Assembly: GCA_028023455.1 (NCBI GenBank)
Contig: JAQFVV010000446.1
Span: 157,116-221,115 of the forward strand
Length of the DNA stretch: 64,000 nt
Direction of reading: 5' to 3'
DNA from: Epiperipatus broadwayi
Lineage: Eukaryota; Onychophora; Udeonychophora; Euonychophora; Peripatidae
A program made the position numbers and the translations under genes. The notes beneath the pieces are model-generated. The model was not told where the DNA came from and ran no database searches. It saw only the letters and a program-made list of their open reading frames with translations. Shown here piece after piece: positions 20,116 to 33,180 of the stretch (the stretch's first letter is position 1; each line of letters begins with the position of its first letter).

Positions 20116-20533
20116 TATTCAAAAAGCATATCCTCCAACTTAGTAACAAAATTGCACTCCTTTGTGAGTGGACATAATCTTACTTTAAATCCTTATATGA
20201 TTTTATTGGCTGCAGAAAGGAGTTTGCTATTAACTGAAAGGAGACCCTTTGATTCCTCTTGGAGGCCTTAAAGGAACCGAGCAGGGCAAATTCCTAATGT
20301 CCACTCCATACGTTCTTGTCGTTGCAGCTGTTATTACTATGTGATTATTCATATAGTATACGAACATGGATGGGCTGCTCACCAACACGCATTAGCCAGT
20401 GTGGTGAGTTTATTGGCTTTTTACCTCTGAGTTTAAGATCAAGAAACACCATGGTCTTTCTTCTCAGTGCCTGATAAGGCAGAATGAATGTTTGTGTAAA
20501 TGATAAATATTTTTCCAATACATATATACAATT

Positions 20534-21223
20534 ATGACAGACAAAAATAAAGCATGGCCCTTATTCCCAGGAGGCTGTAAAGTCACCAACCAAGGCAGCG
20601 GTTGGTGGCCGAAGGCAGAGGGTGCTAAGAATCCCCTGATTGCGGACCCAGGCTGCCATTTGATGATGACTTTTTATTTAGGTACTTACAACTGCAGATC
20701 ACTTTCAAGTGAAGGAAGATTGCAAGAATTAGAAGAAGAACTGTCTTATATTAAATGGGACATTATTGGACTTTGTGAAGTTAGAAGAAAAGGAGAAGAA
20801 ACAATTGATTTAAAAAGTGGACATATACTCTATTATAAAGGCACACATATTGGAAATACAAGTGGAGTAGGATTCATTATAAATAAAAAGTGGAAGAACA
20901 ATATTGTGGAGATTGATGGTGTATCGGACAGAGTGGCAAGATTAGTTATACAACTTAATAGCAGATACCAAATGCAGATAATTCAGGTTTATGCCCCAAC
21001 AAGTTCTCATAGTGATGAAGTAGTAGAAGATTTTTATATGGATGTACAAAAGGCTTTTGATCAGAGTAAACAACATTTTAAAATTGTTATGGGAGACTTT
21101 AATGCTAGAATTGGTAGACAAATGAAAGATGAAATTGTTGTAGGTAATTTTGGTTATGGTAATAGAAATGAGAGAGGACATAGACTTGTGGAGTTTGCAG
21201 AAAAAGAAAATTTTATATTATGA
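20534..21223 (+). CDS. RTE LINE: AP endonuclease domain (frame 1)
   Basis: A 229-codon frame beginning MTDKNKAWPLF. The apurinic endonuclease signature is visible: TYNCRSLS (N at 53), LCEVRRKGE (E at 82), VYAPTS (Y at 153) and MGDFNARIG (D at 188, N at 190). The SDH motif that completes the fold lies in the next frame (21220 onward), so a one-base frameshift near 21220 has split the domain. In the intact element this enzyme nicks target DNA to prime reverse transcription. The ATG used is the first in the frame; the natural start may be the later methionines before FYLGTYN. Confidence 0.85.
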   Translation: MTDKNKAWPLFPGGCKVTNQGSGWWPKAEGAKNPLIADPGCHLMMTFYLGTYNCRSLSSEGRLQELEEELSYIKWDIIGLCEVRRKGEETIDLKSGHILYYKGTHIGNTSGVGFIINKKWKNNIVEIDGVSDRVARLVIQLNSRYQMQIIQVYAPTSSHSDEVVEDFYMDVQKAFDQSKQHFKIVMGDFNARIGRQMKDEIVVGNFGYGNRNERGHRLVEFAEKENFIL

Positions 21224-22563
21224 ATTCATTTTTTGAGAAAAATGTTAAAAGGAAATGGACATGGAAGCATCCAAATGAAGGTACAGCAGAATTGGATTAT
21301 ATTTTGACTAACAGAAAATACATATTTCAAGATTGTAATGTTCTTAATAAATTTAACACAGGAAGTGATCATCGATTAGTAAGGTGTAAGTTACGTGTTA
21401 ATGTAAAACTAGAGAGACAAAAATTATTAAGAAAAACAATATTTACAGTTGATATTCCTAATCTTCAGAAACATTCTAATGAATTTAAATTAGAACTTAC
21501 AAATAGGTTTCAAGTGTTAGGAGATTTTGAACATGATTCAGATTTGAATGAAATTAATATGAAAATAACTGATACACTTTTAAAAACTGCAACAAACATA
21601 GCTGGTAGAAAAAAGCAGCAATTGACTAATAAAATTTCTACTGAGACTAGAGAATTTATGAAGAAAAGAAGGAATATGAAGATATACAAAAATGATGTAC
21701 TAAAAAGAATTGGATATCTCGAATTTTGTAAAATGGTATGGAAAAGAGTTGAAAATGATATAAGAAAGTATAACTGTGAAATAGCAAGGAAAGCTGCAGA
21801 AGAAAATAAAAGTCTCAAAAATGTTAAACAACATTTTGGTATTGGTAGTAAATTTATATCTGCAATAAGAAAAAAAGATGGAATTATTACTAAAAAGAGA
21901 GATGACATCATGAAATTGGTAGAAGATTTTTATCAAGAATTATATAGTAATAAAGAACAAGTACCTCCTATATCTATTACATCTTCCGAATTGCCCAGAA
22001 TTTTAAATGAAGAAGTGAGACATGCAATTAAGTGTATGAAGAAAGGAAAGGCTCCAGGAAATGATGGAATTATAATTGATATATTAAAAGAAGCAGGTGA
22101 AGAAATAGAAACAATTTTAGCAAAGTTATATACCAAATATCTAAATGATAAAGATGTACTGGAAGATTGGAAGAATGCAGTAATAATATTAATTTTTAAA
22201 AAAGGTGATAAAGAAGATATTAGAAATTACAGACCCATCAGCCTTTTATCAGTTTTATATAAAATTTTTACCAAGATAATTACAACTCGTTTACAGAGAA
22301 CTTTGGATTTCCACCAACCAAGAGAACAAGCTGGATTTAAAAGTGGTTTTAGTACAATAGATCATATCCAGGTATTGAGAGAAGTCATAGAAAGGACAAA
22401 TGAATATGAGTTGTCATTATGTTTTGGATTTGTAGATTATGAAAAGGCATTCGATTCTATACACCTTTCTTCAGTGATTAAAGCATTGGATCATCAAGGT
22501 ATAGATCCAGGATATTGTCATATTTTAAAGAATATTTATAAAAATGCAACAGCAACAATTTGA
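21220..22563 (+). CDS. RTE LINE: end of endonuclease and reverse transcriptase fingers/palm
   Basis: A 447-codon frame continuing the element in another phase. SDHRLVRCK at residues 49-57 closes the endonuclease. It is followed by a lysine-rich linker, then RT motifs APGNDGI (residues about 284-290), NYRPISLLSVLYKIF (345-359), AGFKSGFSTIDHI and FVDYEKAFDSI, which has the first catalytic Asp. It ends at a TGA (22561) that probably replaced a CGA arginine codon, just before the RT fingers continue. The apparent start methionine at 21220 is an artefact of the frameshift. Confidence 0.85.
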   Translation: MNSFFEKNVKRKWTWKHPNEGTAELDYILTNRKYIFQDCNVLNKFNTGSDHRLVRCKLRVNVKLERQKLLRKTIFTVDIPNLQKHSNEFKLELTNRFQVLGDFEHDSDLNEINMKITDTLLKTATNIAGRKKQQLTNKISTETREFMKKRRNMKIYKNDVLKRIGYLEFCKMVWKRVENDIRKYNCEIARKAAEENKSLKNVKQHFGIGSKFISAIRKKDGIITKKRDDIMKLVEDFYQELYSNKEQVPPISITSSELPRILNEEVRHAIKCMKKGKAPGNDGIIIDILKEAGEEIETILAKLYTKYLNDKDVLEDWKNAVIILIFKKGDKEDIRNYRPISLLSVLYKIFTKIITTRLQRTLDFHQPREQAGFKSGFSTIDHIQVLREVIERTNEYELSLCFGFVDYEKAFDSIHLSSVIKALDHQGIDPGYCHILKNIYKNATATI

Positions 22564-23482
22564 TTACATAATGATACTGGAAAAATCAACATTGAGAAAG
22601 GTGTAAGACAAGGTGACTCCATATCTCCAAAACTCTTTACAGCAGTGCTGCAAGAAGTATTTTGTGGATTAAAATGGGAAACTAAAGGAGTGAAAGTAAA
22701 TGGAGAGTATTTAAGTCATTTAGATTTCGCAGATGATGTAGTTGTTTTTGCAAATAATGCTTCAGAGCTGCAGGAAGTGTTGCAGGAGTTAGCAGATGAA
22801 AGTAGAAAAGTAGGACTAAAGATAAATGTTAAAAAGATGAAAGTAATGTTTAATTGATTTGCTCAAAATATGAAAATAAAGATTGATTATGAAGAATTAG
22901 AAGAAGTTAACAGTTACAAATACCTTGGTCAGATTATTAATACAGATGGAAACATAATGGAGGAAATTAATCATAGAATTAAACTTGGTTGGAGTGCTTT
23001 TGGTAGAAATAATTTGATACTAAAAGGAAATATGCCTATGTGTTTGAAAAGGATGGTTTTTAACAAATGTGTTTTACCAGTTCTTACTTATGGATCTGAG
23101 ACTTGGATACTTAATAGAAGAGCAATACAGAGACTTCAGACCACTCAAAGGAGTATGGAGAGATGTATGTTGGGAGTAACAAGAAGAGATCAAAAACGCA
23201 ATGTATGGGTAAGACAACAAACAGGTGTTACTGACCTTATTGAAAAAATTAAAAGATTGAAATGGAGTTGGGCTGGACATATTGCTAGAAGAGATGATAA
23301 TAGATGGACAATTGAAATTTTAAACTGGATTCCAAGAGATTGTAAAAGACCCAGAAAGAGATAACATGTGAGATGGATGGATGAAATAAGAAAATGTGCA
23401 GGGGTGTTGTGGAGAAGAGAAGCTAAAGATCGGAGAAGATGGATTAAACTTGGAGAGACCTTCATCCTGCAGTGGATTGATA
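22564..23482 (+). pseudogene. RTE LINE: RT catalytic core and C-terminal domain, with stops
   Basis: The frame continues beyond the 22561 stop with GVRQGDSISPKLF and HLDFADDVVVFA (the FADD catalytic box). It is interrupted by a TGA at about 22855 and a TAA at about 23362. Between and after these it encodes the usual RTE tail: SYKYLGQIINTDG, LTYGSETWIL, a WAGHIARRDDNRW motif and, after the last stop, RWMDEIRK and RRWIKLGETF. Two of the three stops are one C-to-T change from arginine, as expected from decay of methylated CpG. Without them the open frame would extend to about 23482, just before the GAT tail. Confidence 0.85.
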
Positions 23483-23504
23483 ATGGTTGATGATGATGAT
23501 GATT

Positions 23505-26500
23505 TTATTTCCAGTCTAGCATCTCTTTCTAACTATCCATTTAGATGTCACTGGCTTGAACTATCTATTAACTTTTCAATTAGATCATCATAAGGCACAT
23601 TTCCTGAATCTTTTGGGTCACACAGTCAGTTATCTACTTTTAACAATTAAAGCCACCATTTATTATTTCTTGTTAACTACATTATTAATTAACATGTATC
23701 TTTCCATGTGGATGACTTACAATTGGTATCATGCTGGATTATTAGATCAAACTTATCAGCAAATTATTCACAAGTGCCATTATAAGAGTTTGTCTAAGGT
23801 TAATCTGTAACATGTGACTGTTCTATAACAATGACCTCAGATTTGGAATAACATTACTGCATCACTTTGGATTATCATTATTTTTTTTACTTTCAGTTTT
23901 GCCAGTTTTCTGTATTATAACTAACTCCCTTAGAAATTTGATTGTTAACTGCAAAAGTTTGACTATTGACTAAGCCAACTGCTATATTTGAGGGTAGCTA
24001 CTTATTACCAGTGAGACTTCCATGTCAATTTAGACTGGTTGAGCAGGTCACCAAACTAAATACACAAATAAGCAAAATATATTAATCATAGCTCAAACAT
24101 GGAGAATATTTAACATAACATTTATTATAAGGTAATAGCAAGAACAGAATAGTGTGATGAAAGTTATTAAAACTATCAACATGGACAATGAAATTAGGTG
24201 TTGCTATCTCTGTAATACTGCAGATATATCATTCATTAAGTGAGATTTAAAGTATATCTTGGGCTAAGGTAATGTATTGCTTAATAAATGATTAGCAAAA
24301 GTTATTAACATAGAGAAGTTTCACTAGCTCAGACAATTGTAATATACAAATGTTAATCATTCATAAATACAACTAAAACATAACTAATAATTGTTACCTC
24401 AAACTGAAGTTCTACAAAATATATAAAAGGTTAGGGCAACCTGTACTTGGAATTATAGATCTATTTTGCATCTAAAGAAATATATCTCTCTGTGGAAATG
24501 CTCCATGAATTTTCTCAATTTATTCTGACAGATATTTATATCCTAATAATCTCTAGAGTGCTACAATATTTAGGAAACAAAGAATAATATGTTAACTGTG
24601 CTCATATACCCTATATTACATATATAGACACTGGTATATAATAAGCCTGTGTTTCAGTTATTAAAAACATTTTGTAATTACTATAACAATTTTTTAATTA
24701 TATGTCACGTTTCGATTTAATTACAATCTTAATTTACACTTGGATTTATTTTATTTCTACAGATAACAATTTATACTGAAATATTTTTGATATTTCCAGA
24801 TATAATTTTCACATTATATTAAAAAATAAAACTTATTCTATGATAAAATGGTAATATTTAAAACTTATTCTATTATTAACAATTTACATATTTTCAAGAT
24901 AGAACAAGACTTTACAACTTTAGTAACTATTTTCCACTAACAAATTATAACCAAACTGAATATACCTTTAGCCTTTATATTTTTACACCATAACTCCTCA
25001 TCATTCTTCCAGTTTCACTTGAAGCATTAGTTTTTTTCATCTAAGATAATTATCCCTATAATATATTTTATGGATATCTTTTTTTTTACCATCTTCTTAG
25101 CATGCTCATGCCACATATCTAATGTTTTTATATTTTCATTGGTTTCTTTGAAATTAGAAAAAGGAGAGCCACTTCAATTTTTTATTATGAATCAAAATAT
25201 AAACCAAATCAAATGTTTAAAGTGAAAGCCATTACATTAGAGAATATAATGATACTTCTAATTACCTTTTAATAAATTATTTAAATTATAAAAACCAATT
25301 AATGCTCATTAGTTTTTTTATTAAAAAGGAAGACATGGTCAGCAAAATTTGTTTACTTTTTTACATCCTGTTAATAAAGATTATGTAATCATAGCTAGTA
25401 TTGAATTACCAAATCCCAGTTTTAACAAACTTATTCTCAGCTGCATGATATTATGTATTACTAAGGTGACATTACTGTGCTTCATATTTAAATCACTCTT
25501 TTATGGCTATTTCTAGCATTGTTTTACAAATCTAACATTTATGTGATAGTAGAAACAGGAATTAGTTCTCTCACACTCTGATAGTTTTCTGTGTTTTTAC
25601 TTGATATAAGCTCTTAGCTTTAATTTTAATATTAAACTGTTATTATATGTCTGAATATAATCAATTTGACTTTACTTGTTAAATATATTTGTTTAGAAAT
25701 AAAATAAATTTAACAAAATATCACATTTGAATTTCACAATTATTTTAAAAATTAAATTTTAATGAAACAAAAGTACATTTAATCATTTAGATGGCAGGAG
25801 TAGCAGGTTGATGTCATAAAAACATGAAATCTTTTTTACTTGATCTTTGCATTTAAAATGTAAAAGAATAAATATCAATACCTGATAAATATATCAAATT
25901 ATGCTTTAAAAGTTTACATTTTTTAATAATTTGTACAACATTACAATACATTCTATCAGACTAGGTGTTGATAAACAGTTTATAATTGGCATCCTTGTAA
26001 TTTGCATTAGAAAAAATATATTTTATTTTAAAAAATAAAACATTTACATACAAATAAATATGTAATACTATATATTCTTGATGTGTAATAATTACTACAC
26101 AATTATGTTGCAAAAATAATTATGAATATTAAATAAAGTTTCCAAAAAATCAAGTTTTTAATCATTCAAAATATTTTTTAAAACTAATATTGCACAGTTT
26201 GAGACTTCCAAAAACAATGGAAAGTTATCAATGTGGACTTTAAAAGTGATTCAAATTGCTGCATTTTCAGTTATCCTGATATCTTTAAAAAATTTGGGAA
26301 TTAAAATATTAGAATAAAAAATATGTAGATTTTAATGGTTGGGAAAAAATTAGTGAAATCTCTCAATAGATGGCCATACATGCAAATTGAATTTCTTGAC
26401 TTTTCACATCAGATCAGAGACACTCACTTCATTAGGCAAATGGTTAAAATAAATATTCATCTATTAGTTTAAAAACCTGAAGATGTCAGTAATCCACAAA

Positions 26501-28154
26501 AAAAAACTACAAATGAATCAGAAAAATCCTAGAATGTCATTGATTGGTAGATTCATTGATCTTGGATATACAGTAGAGCCATGAACTACACTGTATGTAA
26601 TTATATGGTTTCAATTATATGCTATCCAAAAAATGTAAACCAAATAACTAACATGTAAATAAAAAACAAAAAAAAACCATTAAAATTCATAAACTTTATA
26701 TTTAACAACCATGTTTCCTTTCCTAAGCAATTATCTATAGTAGTATAATTTCTTCAGTTTATATTAAAAGAAATACATTTTACTCTTTCTTTGTTATTCT
26801 TTCCAAATTTGATATGCTATATTGTGTATAATAAAATATTTTCTGAGCATAATGCTAAAACGTTTACAAAATTTTAGAAGATAACTAAAAGTTGATACTG
26901 ATCTGAAAGCAACAAATTAATTAGAGAGATCCTTATTTCTTGAGAGCAAGACCAGATATTATGTTTCCATATCTCCTACACAGAAGTGAGCTGTGATAGT
27001 ACTATCATATGTGACATTTTAGGTAGTGTAATGATATTGTGATCACTACTTTTCTATATTATTTTAAAGCAATGTGTATTTTAAATTATTGTGTGGTACA
27101 GGGTGCGGCAATTCTTTCTATAAAGCATTCATTTTTAATGTATTAAGTTTAAAAAATCGAAGAAATGTCAGCACTGTATGGATCATTTCAGATCTTTGTT
27201 TATGATTGACAGCACATTATATTGTTCTGACAAAGCTATGATGGAAGTGGAAATTTGTGATTGGCTGATGCTTTAGATTCATTTCCCTTAGAGTTAAATA
27301 CTACAAAAAATGTGCTTTTTAGTAATTTCTAATGATTATGATGCAATATTTTTGCAAAAACATTATTAAAGCAAAAACTACATGCCAAGTATGATTTGTC
27401 TTTGAAATTATTTTATTTTTAAAAAAATACGTAATAGAAAGTATAGAAATTGCATGACAAAACTGGAAATTGCCACAGAAACAGCCATTAGAAGCTAAAA
27501 AGAAAATCATTTTTGTAAAAACTGTAAGTGAAATATTTTAATAACAATTAGTAATTTACTAACTTTTAGATTTTTTTCTGTTTTTTTTTTTTGATGATAA
27601 CTAATTATAAATATATCACTTCTTAATAACATAAAATTCTAATATCTAATATTTCATTCTTCTAACTTTTTGAATAGGTATTGTAAAACCAATATGATGT
27701 GTTCCCTTGTTATTAGTAAGATTTTCAGTTAGATACTTATTTTCAAAAAATTTTAAAATATTAATTTTAAATATATTTTTATTTTAATTGCTAGAAGGCT
27801 TAAATACTTTTATTGTAATATATAAATTAATTTTGTAATATATGTAAAAATGATTTAATTGTATAATATATAAAATTAAAAGCATGTGAAGTGCTTGAAA
27901 GAGAAGCTATAGAGAGTGCAAAAAATATTAAATGCTAAGCTCTTTCGAGATCATTTGCCATAAAAAAATTAAACATGGCATTATATTAAAAATATTAGTC
28001 ACTAAAGATTATTCAAAATTTTGTAGGTGGCATTGACACTGATGTAGTTAAAAAAATGGTATTGAAAAAAAGAATATTACCTGGATTATATTCAATAGCT
28101 ACAAAAGTCAGACATTTCACTATTTACTTTATTTTAAGAATAATAAAGATATAA
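23505..28154. other. No gene recognised
   Basis: About 4.6 kb of AT-rich sequence with only short, low-complexity open frames. No transposon domain, tRNA or repeat of note was seen. A mariner-like start (TACAGGGTGCGGCAATTC, about 27098) lacks a matching inverted end. Confidence 0.6.
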
Positions 28155-28400
28155 AATTGTTTGTTTTTATTGACTATGCATTAAAAAAATAATTATTTCT
28201 TCAACCACAATTGGAATTTTTAAATTTAACTTAGAATAAGGGGTTCAGAAATTAATTAAGTCAATCCCATGTTATAAAAAATAAGGATTGACTTAATTAA
28301 TTTGTGAATCCCCATGCCCTTATTTTAAGTTAAATCTAAAAACTCTAATTGTGTTTGAAGCACAGTCAATAAAAGCATTTAATATAAACAATTTTTTTAA
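28155..28400. repeat. Foldback / MITE-like inverted repeat of about 245 bp
   Basis: The left arm runs from AAAATTGTTTGTTTTTATTG through CACAATTGGAATTTTTAAAT to TTAATTAAGTCAATCC (ends 28269). The right arm is its imperfect reverse complement, starting GGATTGACTTAATTAA (28287) and ending near AAACAATTTTT. The spacer is only about 17 nt. Such a structure suggests a MITE or a hairpin-RNA source. No target duplication was assigned. Confidence 0.7.
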
Positions 28401-31400
28401 CCTTATTATTTTTAAGTTTTTAGTATTGGTACAGTAAATATAAATGAAAAATTATATTATATTCTAAATTGATTAGATGCATAATTTATAGTTGATATAT
28501 ATATATTGTGACAGTCAGTCTTAAATGACTGGCACAAATATGGCTGCAAGCATAGTTGCAGCCTGAATAAACATATATATATAAAAAGAAATAATAAAAG
28601 GTTGGTTTGTGTAAGTATTCTTTCTCTTCATTTGCACACATAAGATGTTTTAAATTAAAAAAGATAAATGGTGATGGTACATTTTAAATGTACAATCATA
28701 TACATTTAAAGTGAAATGCATATTTTTATTTTTTTTTGTTTTAATAAATATGTCATTTTTGATATGGTGAAAGGGATATAAAATTATACTGGGAAACTTA
28801 AATGTGAATAACCCAGCAACTAAATATGTTTTCTTTTTAAATTATCAAATTTTGATGTATATTTTTATTTTTGGATTACATGTTGAAAGTAAATTTATGT
28901 ACAAAATTTTTAAAATAATGTTAACCTTGTTACAACACGTAATCTTTATAAAATTTTTGTTTTCTTTGTTAATTATGGTTTTGATGACCGCAGGCAAGTC
29001 AGTGACTTTTCTCTTTTGTTATAATATTTTTAGAGAAAATTGTAAAAGCATATGAATAGTCAGTCATTCGGCTTGACACCTGCAGATTAAAAATTAATTA
29101 AAACATGGGATAGGAATGTAAATTGCTAATGGTCTAAAAGAAAATTCCTAAACAGATTTAAAAAGATAAAAAGAGTTTTAATTAAACTAATTAAAAAAAT
29201 CGAAAACAGCAATAGTTTGTAAAGGGGACCCTGTAATGAGGAGGATTTATGTGCATGCTGATCAGGTGATATAGGGGATTATTAATTGATTCATTCATTC
29301 AGTTCGACATATTGAATGAATTGAAGGCAGAGAGTTCAATGCGTGAAGTTCAATCCAATGGACTTATTTTTGCTGATGATCGATAAACAAAGAATCTATA
29401 ATTGACAGTGAAATTTCAAACTCAGTGCAAGCTGTAATTATGCTTAATCCGAAGAAATAAAAAAAAAAAAAGAAAACATGCAAATAGAAATCTAGAGAGG
29501 AACCGGGAATGTGACCAGAAAAGTCTGCTGATAGAAATAGATTCGATGGAAAAGTATTATTAAAAAAGTATCGCAAGTTATTTAAAGAATAAATATAATA
29601 ATTTCAACCAGAAATCATCTTTACATGAATCCATTTGATAATAGGAAATCAAGACTGAATAGTATTGCCCCAGTGAACATGGAGTAGAGAACCCGCTTCG
29701 GTGCATTCACACTGCTCAAGACCTATGAAACTACCAAGTTATGTGACTCTCTGTACATTCGAAAATGTAGCTGCCTATTAACTATTCTGCCTGCCATCTA
29801 TAGAAGAGACCCCTTCAATTGCCTGCTCAAGGTGAATATATCTCCTTGAGAAGCCCTCAGCCCAAAATGAAGTCTACGGAAAGTAAAACCCTTATATTTC
29901 TAAATGTAATTAGTTTTGTGTGTGTGTGTGTGATTTAAATATTTTTATGAATGATTTGTTTTTCTTTTTATTGTTATAACTATTATCAGAGAGTGAAAAT
30001 TTACGTAATATTTTATATGTATTTGACCGATGATTTTTCTTCTTTTATTATTAATTCGATGCGTGATTCAATAGATTTTATTACCAAAATAAATTTTAAT
30101 ATATTATGAATGTTTTAGATTAATGATTTAAGGAAGGTAGATTACTCATAAATTTAGATACACGCAAGTGGTAGGCAATTGCCTGTTCACCCACTTTAGT
30201 TTTATTTTTTGTTTCATAAATATTCACTACGTGCAGAATAAATGTACAGTCAATAACTGTTATTTCTTTAAGAATGTATAGTACAAAGAAATGGGTCATT
30301 AAATCTACCTTCCCATATAGTTGAAAGACTATGGAGTGCGTGCGTTCATTTATAAATAACTCTATCTTTTTAATCCACCACGTGCAGGATTCAATACATT
30401 ATAATCTACTGCAAATTCATTTCGATTAGTATAAATTTATTCCATCTGCCATGTGCAAGATAATAATAATAATAGTAAAAAAATAAGGGAATAAATAAGT
30501 CTATTAGTTCCTTGTTTGGATGATTCATTACGGGCAGGGTCGATTGAGGAACTCTCTTATCCAAATATAAATTGCGGTTGAATAATAACACCAAATAATA
30601 AATCTTTATTAGAGTAAGAAAAAGACAGAGGCTTATTTAATGAAACACATATCTACCATGGATCTTATATATATTGCAATCACGTATAGAATATATCTTA
30701 TAAAATGCTATAGAGTGTGCAAATGAAGATGAAACTTAGACCATCCTATCCCATGGGGTAAATACTTAATGATTTTAAATTGGGATTTTTGATTAAAATT
30801 TCATAGTGTGTTTCGTATTTATAAATTTCTGTTGTGATTTATTTGTAATATTATAAAGTTAAGGGCTAAATAAATGCGGAGATAAAATATTAAAATTTCA
30901 ATGTTGTGCTGTGTAATTAGTTAAAATTTTATCATTTATCCTCCTTTATTAGCTAAGCAACAAACCAATTTCCCGAGATAAAGAGTAGATGAGATAACCT
31001 GGGATTAATCTCTATCGGAACATAGAGTAATTCATTAGAATATCCATCTTTCTAATGATGTATTAAGTAAAGCATCTATATTATTGATTTTATTAAGTCA
31101 AAAAGGGACAAACCCTTATTTAAATTATGCAGTCATATCCCTCTGGGGAGGGAGCAATCTTTTCTCAGAGGTGGTGCGTAAAAGTCTTGGTGAACCGGAT
31201 CTTTCAAAGGTATGAGTGTAGTAATTTACTTTTATGATGTAATTCTAGTAAATAATAAATGATGGTGTTTAACTGAATACCTACAATCGTTGCTCTGTTA
31301 CGTAACACGCATTCCATGCTCAATGTATGTAGATATACGTAAGAGGCATAAACGGACCGGTACAATATATATATATATGTAAACTTATATATATATAGTA

Positions 31401-33004
31401 CTGATAAGCAAGGTACATGTTGTAATAAGTTCATTTACAATTATTAAAAAATAATTTTTTTTATAAATAACGCAAAAAGTCTTAAAATTGATAATGAATA
31501 ATAAAATCACTGTCAGTAAATGACTGAATTAAAAACATCTCATTTGAAAAAAATAATTTGTAGAAGTCTGAAGAGGGTTTTTTTTTGTTAATTTGTTAAA
31601 AGATAGTTCAGAAAGTTTAAAGAGTAATTAGAGCAAGGAGAAATTTTAACTTGGCAAAAACTAAACTTTAGAATAAATTACGAAGATGGTATTTAAAAAA
31701 GTTAGTTTTATTAAAAGAAAATGCAGTAAGTCTAGGGGGAATTTAGTTTAGAAAATTTAAACTGTTAAAGAAAAAAAATCTTAAAACTAAAAAAATCTGT
31801 CTTTCCATTTATTTAAAATAAAATATATATGTGCATGAATAAAGATTGTATTTAAATATAAAAAAAAATAGTAAAATGTGTGCATGTTGAAAAAAATAAA
31901 TAATAAAAATGTAAGCTAAAATTAAGAATAAATAAAAACATTTAAGTTAAAAAATTCTCTCAATGATTGCGTATACTCATAAGTTATATGAAAACAAGAA
32001 TAAACTAGCAATGGCTACTGATTAAAATCCATAAACAGGATTAAGTAAAATGCATCTTAAAAATTTAATCAAAGCAGTGGATGAATTTTCAACAATGAAA
32101 ATAGCTGGTGGGTTTAAAAACTAATAAAAAAATGATAACAAGGCTATCACATAAATAGGGCCAAAAATTAGGTCAGTCATACACATATCTAGAAACAGTC
32201 AGTCTTGTATCTAAAGTCAATCACCTGTTATATGTATTTGTTAATAAAGACAATGCAGTGTTGAGCAGTTTACAAAGCATACAATGGACTCCAGCCACAG
32301 TCTTACAGAACATCAGCAGTCTGCCCGATAGAAATAATGCCCATCTAATAATTTAAAGCCACCAAAAAGTGTCTAACTGCCTTGAGTAAGAAGTAGCCTG
32401 GAACCACATTCATCAGGACCACAACAGAAGCCTAAAATCCAACTGGTTGGTAAACGACATACATGAAGCAGCAATAGCAAGAGGCCACCATGTTCCAAAA
32501 TCCTATAGGTAATAACATTCTCTTATTCCAATTTTGGTATTAATTTGAGTAACCATTGCTATCTTTGAAGCCTACAGAGTCAGTAAAAAAGTGAACTCTA
32601 TAGCATGCATAAAATGAACTGTTTATGTGCATGTTTGAATGCTTGTAATTATTTGATGCTTTATGTTAAATTATATTACTATTGTATATGTTATTATAAT
32701 ATGTGTGTGCCTTAGATTATTATAAATCATAGTTTAGATTAATAAGAAATTTTATAATTAGTTTACAGATTTTAGTAAGTATTTTAGTTAAAATAAATTA
32801 TCTTTGAAAATTAATATTTTGTCAGTCAATTCTTTACTCATACCACTAATTAGAGCAATTTATTGTATTATAATTTGATTGAGCTTGTTGGAATTTCTTA
32901 GGTGCTGAATTAGTTTGCCATTGTTCATAATATGTTAGTTACCTTTTGTGTAATTGACTGGTGCCTGGAGTTTACTCTGAAACAAAAAAGTGCCTAGAAT
33001 AATA
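28401..33004. other. No gene recognised; holds a small double-hairpin element
   Basis: Mostly AT-rich. A 67-bp element at 28507-28573 is described separately. Slightly richer patches occur at 29640-29890, 30940-31210 and 32230-32520, without open frames or recognised motifs. (TG)n at about 29918 and AT runs at about 31365-31395 are simple repeats. Confidence 0.55.
28507..28573. repeat. Tiny TG...CA element with two hairpins inside an AT repeat
   Basis: TGTGACAG ... AATAAACA is 67 bp, flanked on both sides by AT dinucleotides. Hairpin 1 pairs CAGTCA (28512-28517) with TGACTG (28526-28531). Hairpin 2 pairs GGCTGCAA (28542-28549) perfectly with TTGCAGCC (28556-28563), with a 6-nt loop. Its nature is unknown. 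Confidence 0.45.
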
Positions 33005-33180
33005 AGTGTTGAATTCTGCAGTCGAAAAGATCTGTGGCCTTGAAAGGTAGTTGGAGTTATGTACCTTATATATAGCTCTGGCTTGGCCATGTGTACCCTC
33101 TGGGTATTATGCTTCTCTGCCTAAGGGACTGGTGTGAATCATTACTTAAATTGGAGTAGATCAAACTTATAATAAAGAAT
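33005..33180 (+). repeat. SINE-like repeat, family 2, copy 2
   Basis: Contains GTGTACCCTCTGGGTATTAT, CTCTGCCTAAGGGACTGGTG and GGAGTAGATCA, matching the minus strand of 18060-18150 in order and spacing. A decayed B-box-like GTTGAATTC lies upstream near 33009. It is the opposite orientation of a second, diverged copy. Confidence 0.5.

Larger units (their letters stand above)
20205..23504 (+). mobile_element. RTE-clade LINE, near full length
   Basis: The element has a short 5' region shared with the antisense copy at 39640-39815 and an AP endonuclease. A reverse transcriptase, an RTE-type C-terminal domain and a 3' tail of GAT repeats (TTGATGATGATGATGATT, 23487-23504) follow. The tail and domain order are typical of RTE elements. 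The left boundary is placed where similarity to the second copy begins (GCTGCAGAAAGGAGTTT). At least one frameshift and three in-frame stops show that it is no longer autonomous, but decay is slight compared with the other relics. Confidence 0.85.

Noticed and set aside
27095-27140. Mariner-like terminal sequence (TACAGGGTGCGGCAATTC)
   Set aside because: No complementary end and no transposase frame nearby; similarity is short.
30220-30545. Four spaced ACGTGCAG/ATGTGCAA-like motifs suggesting a regulatory array
   Set aside because: Spacing is irregular (about 148, 70 and 80 bp) and the motif is loose; within chance for this length.
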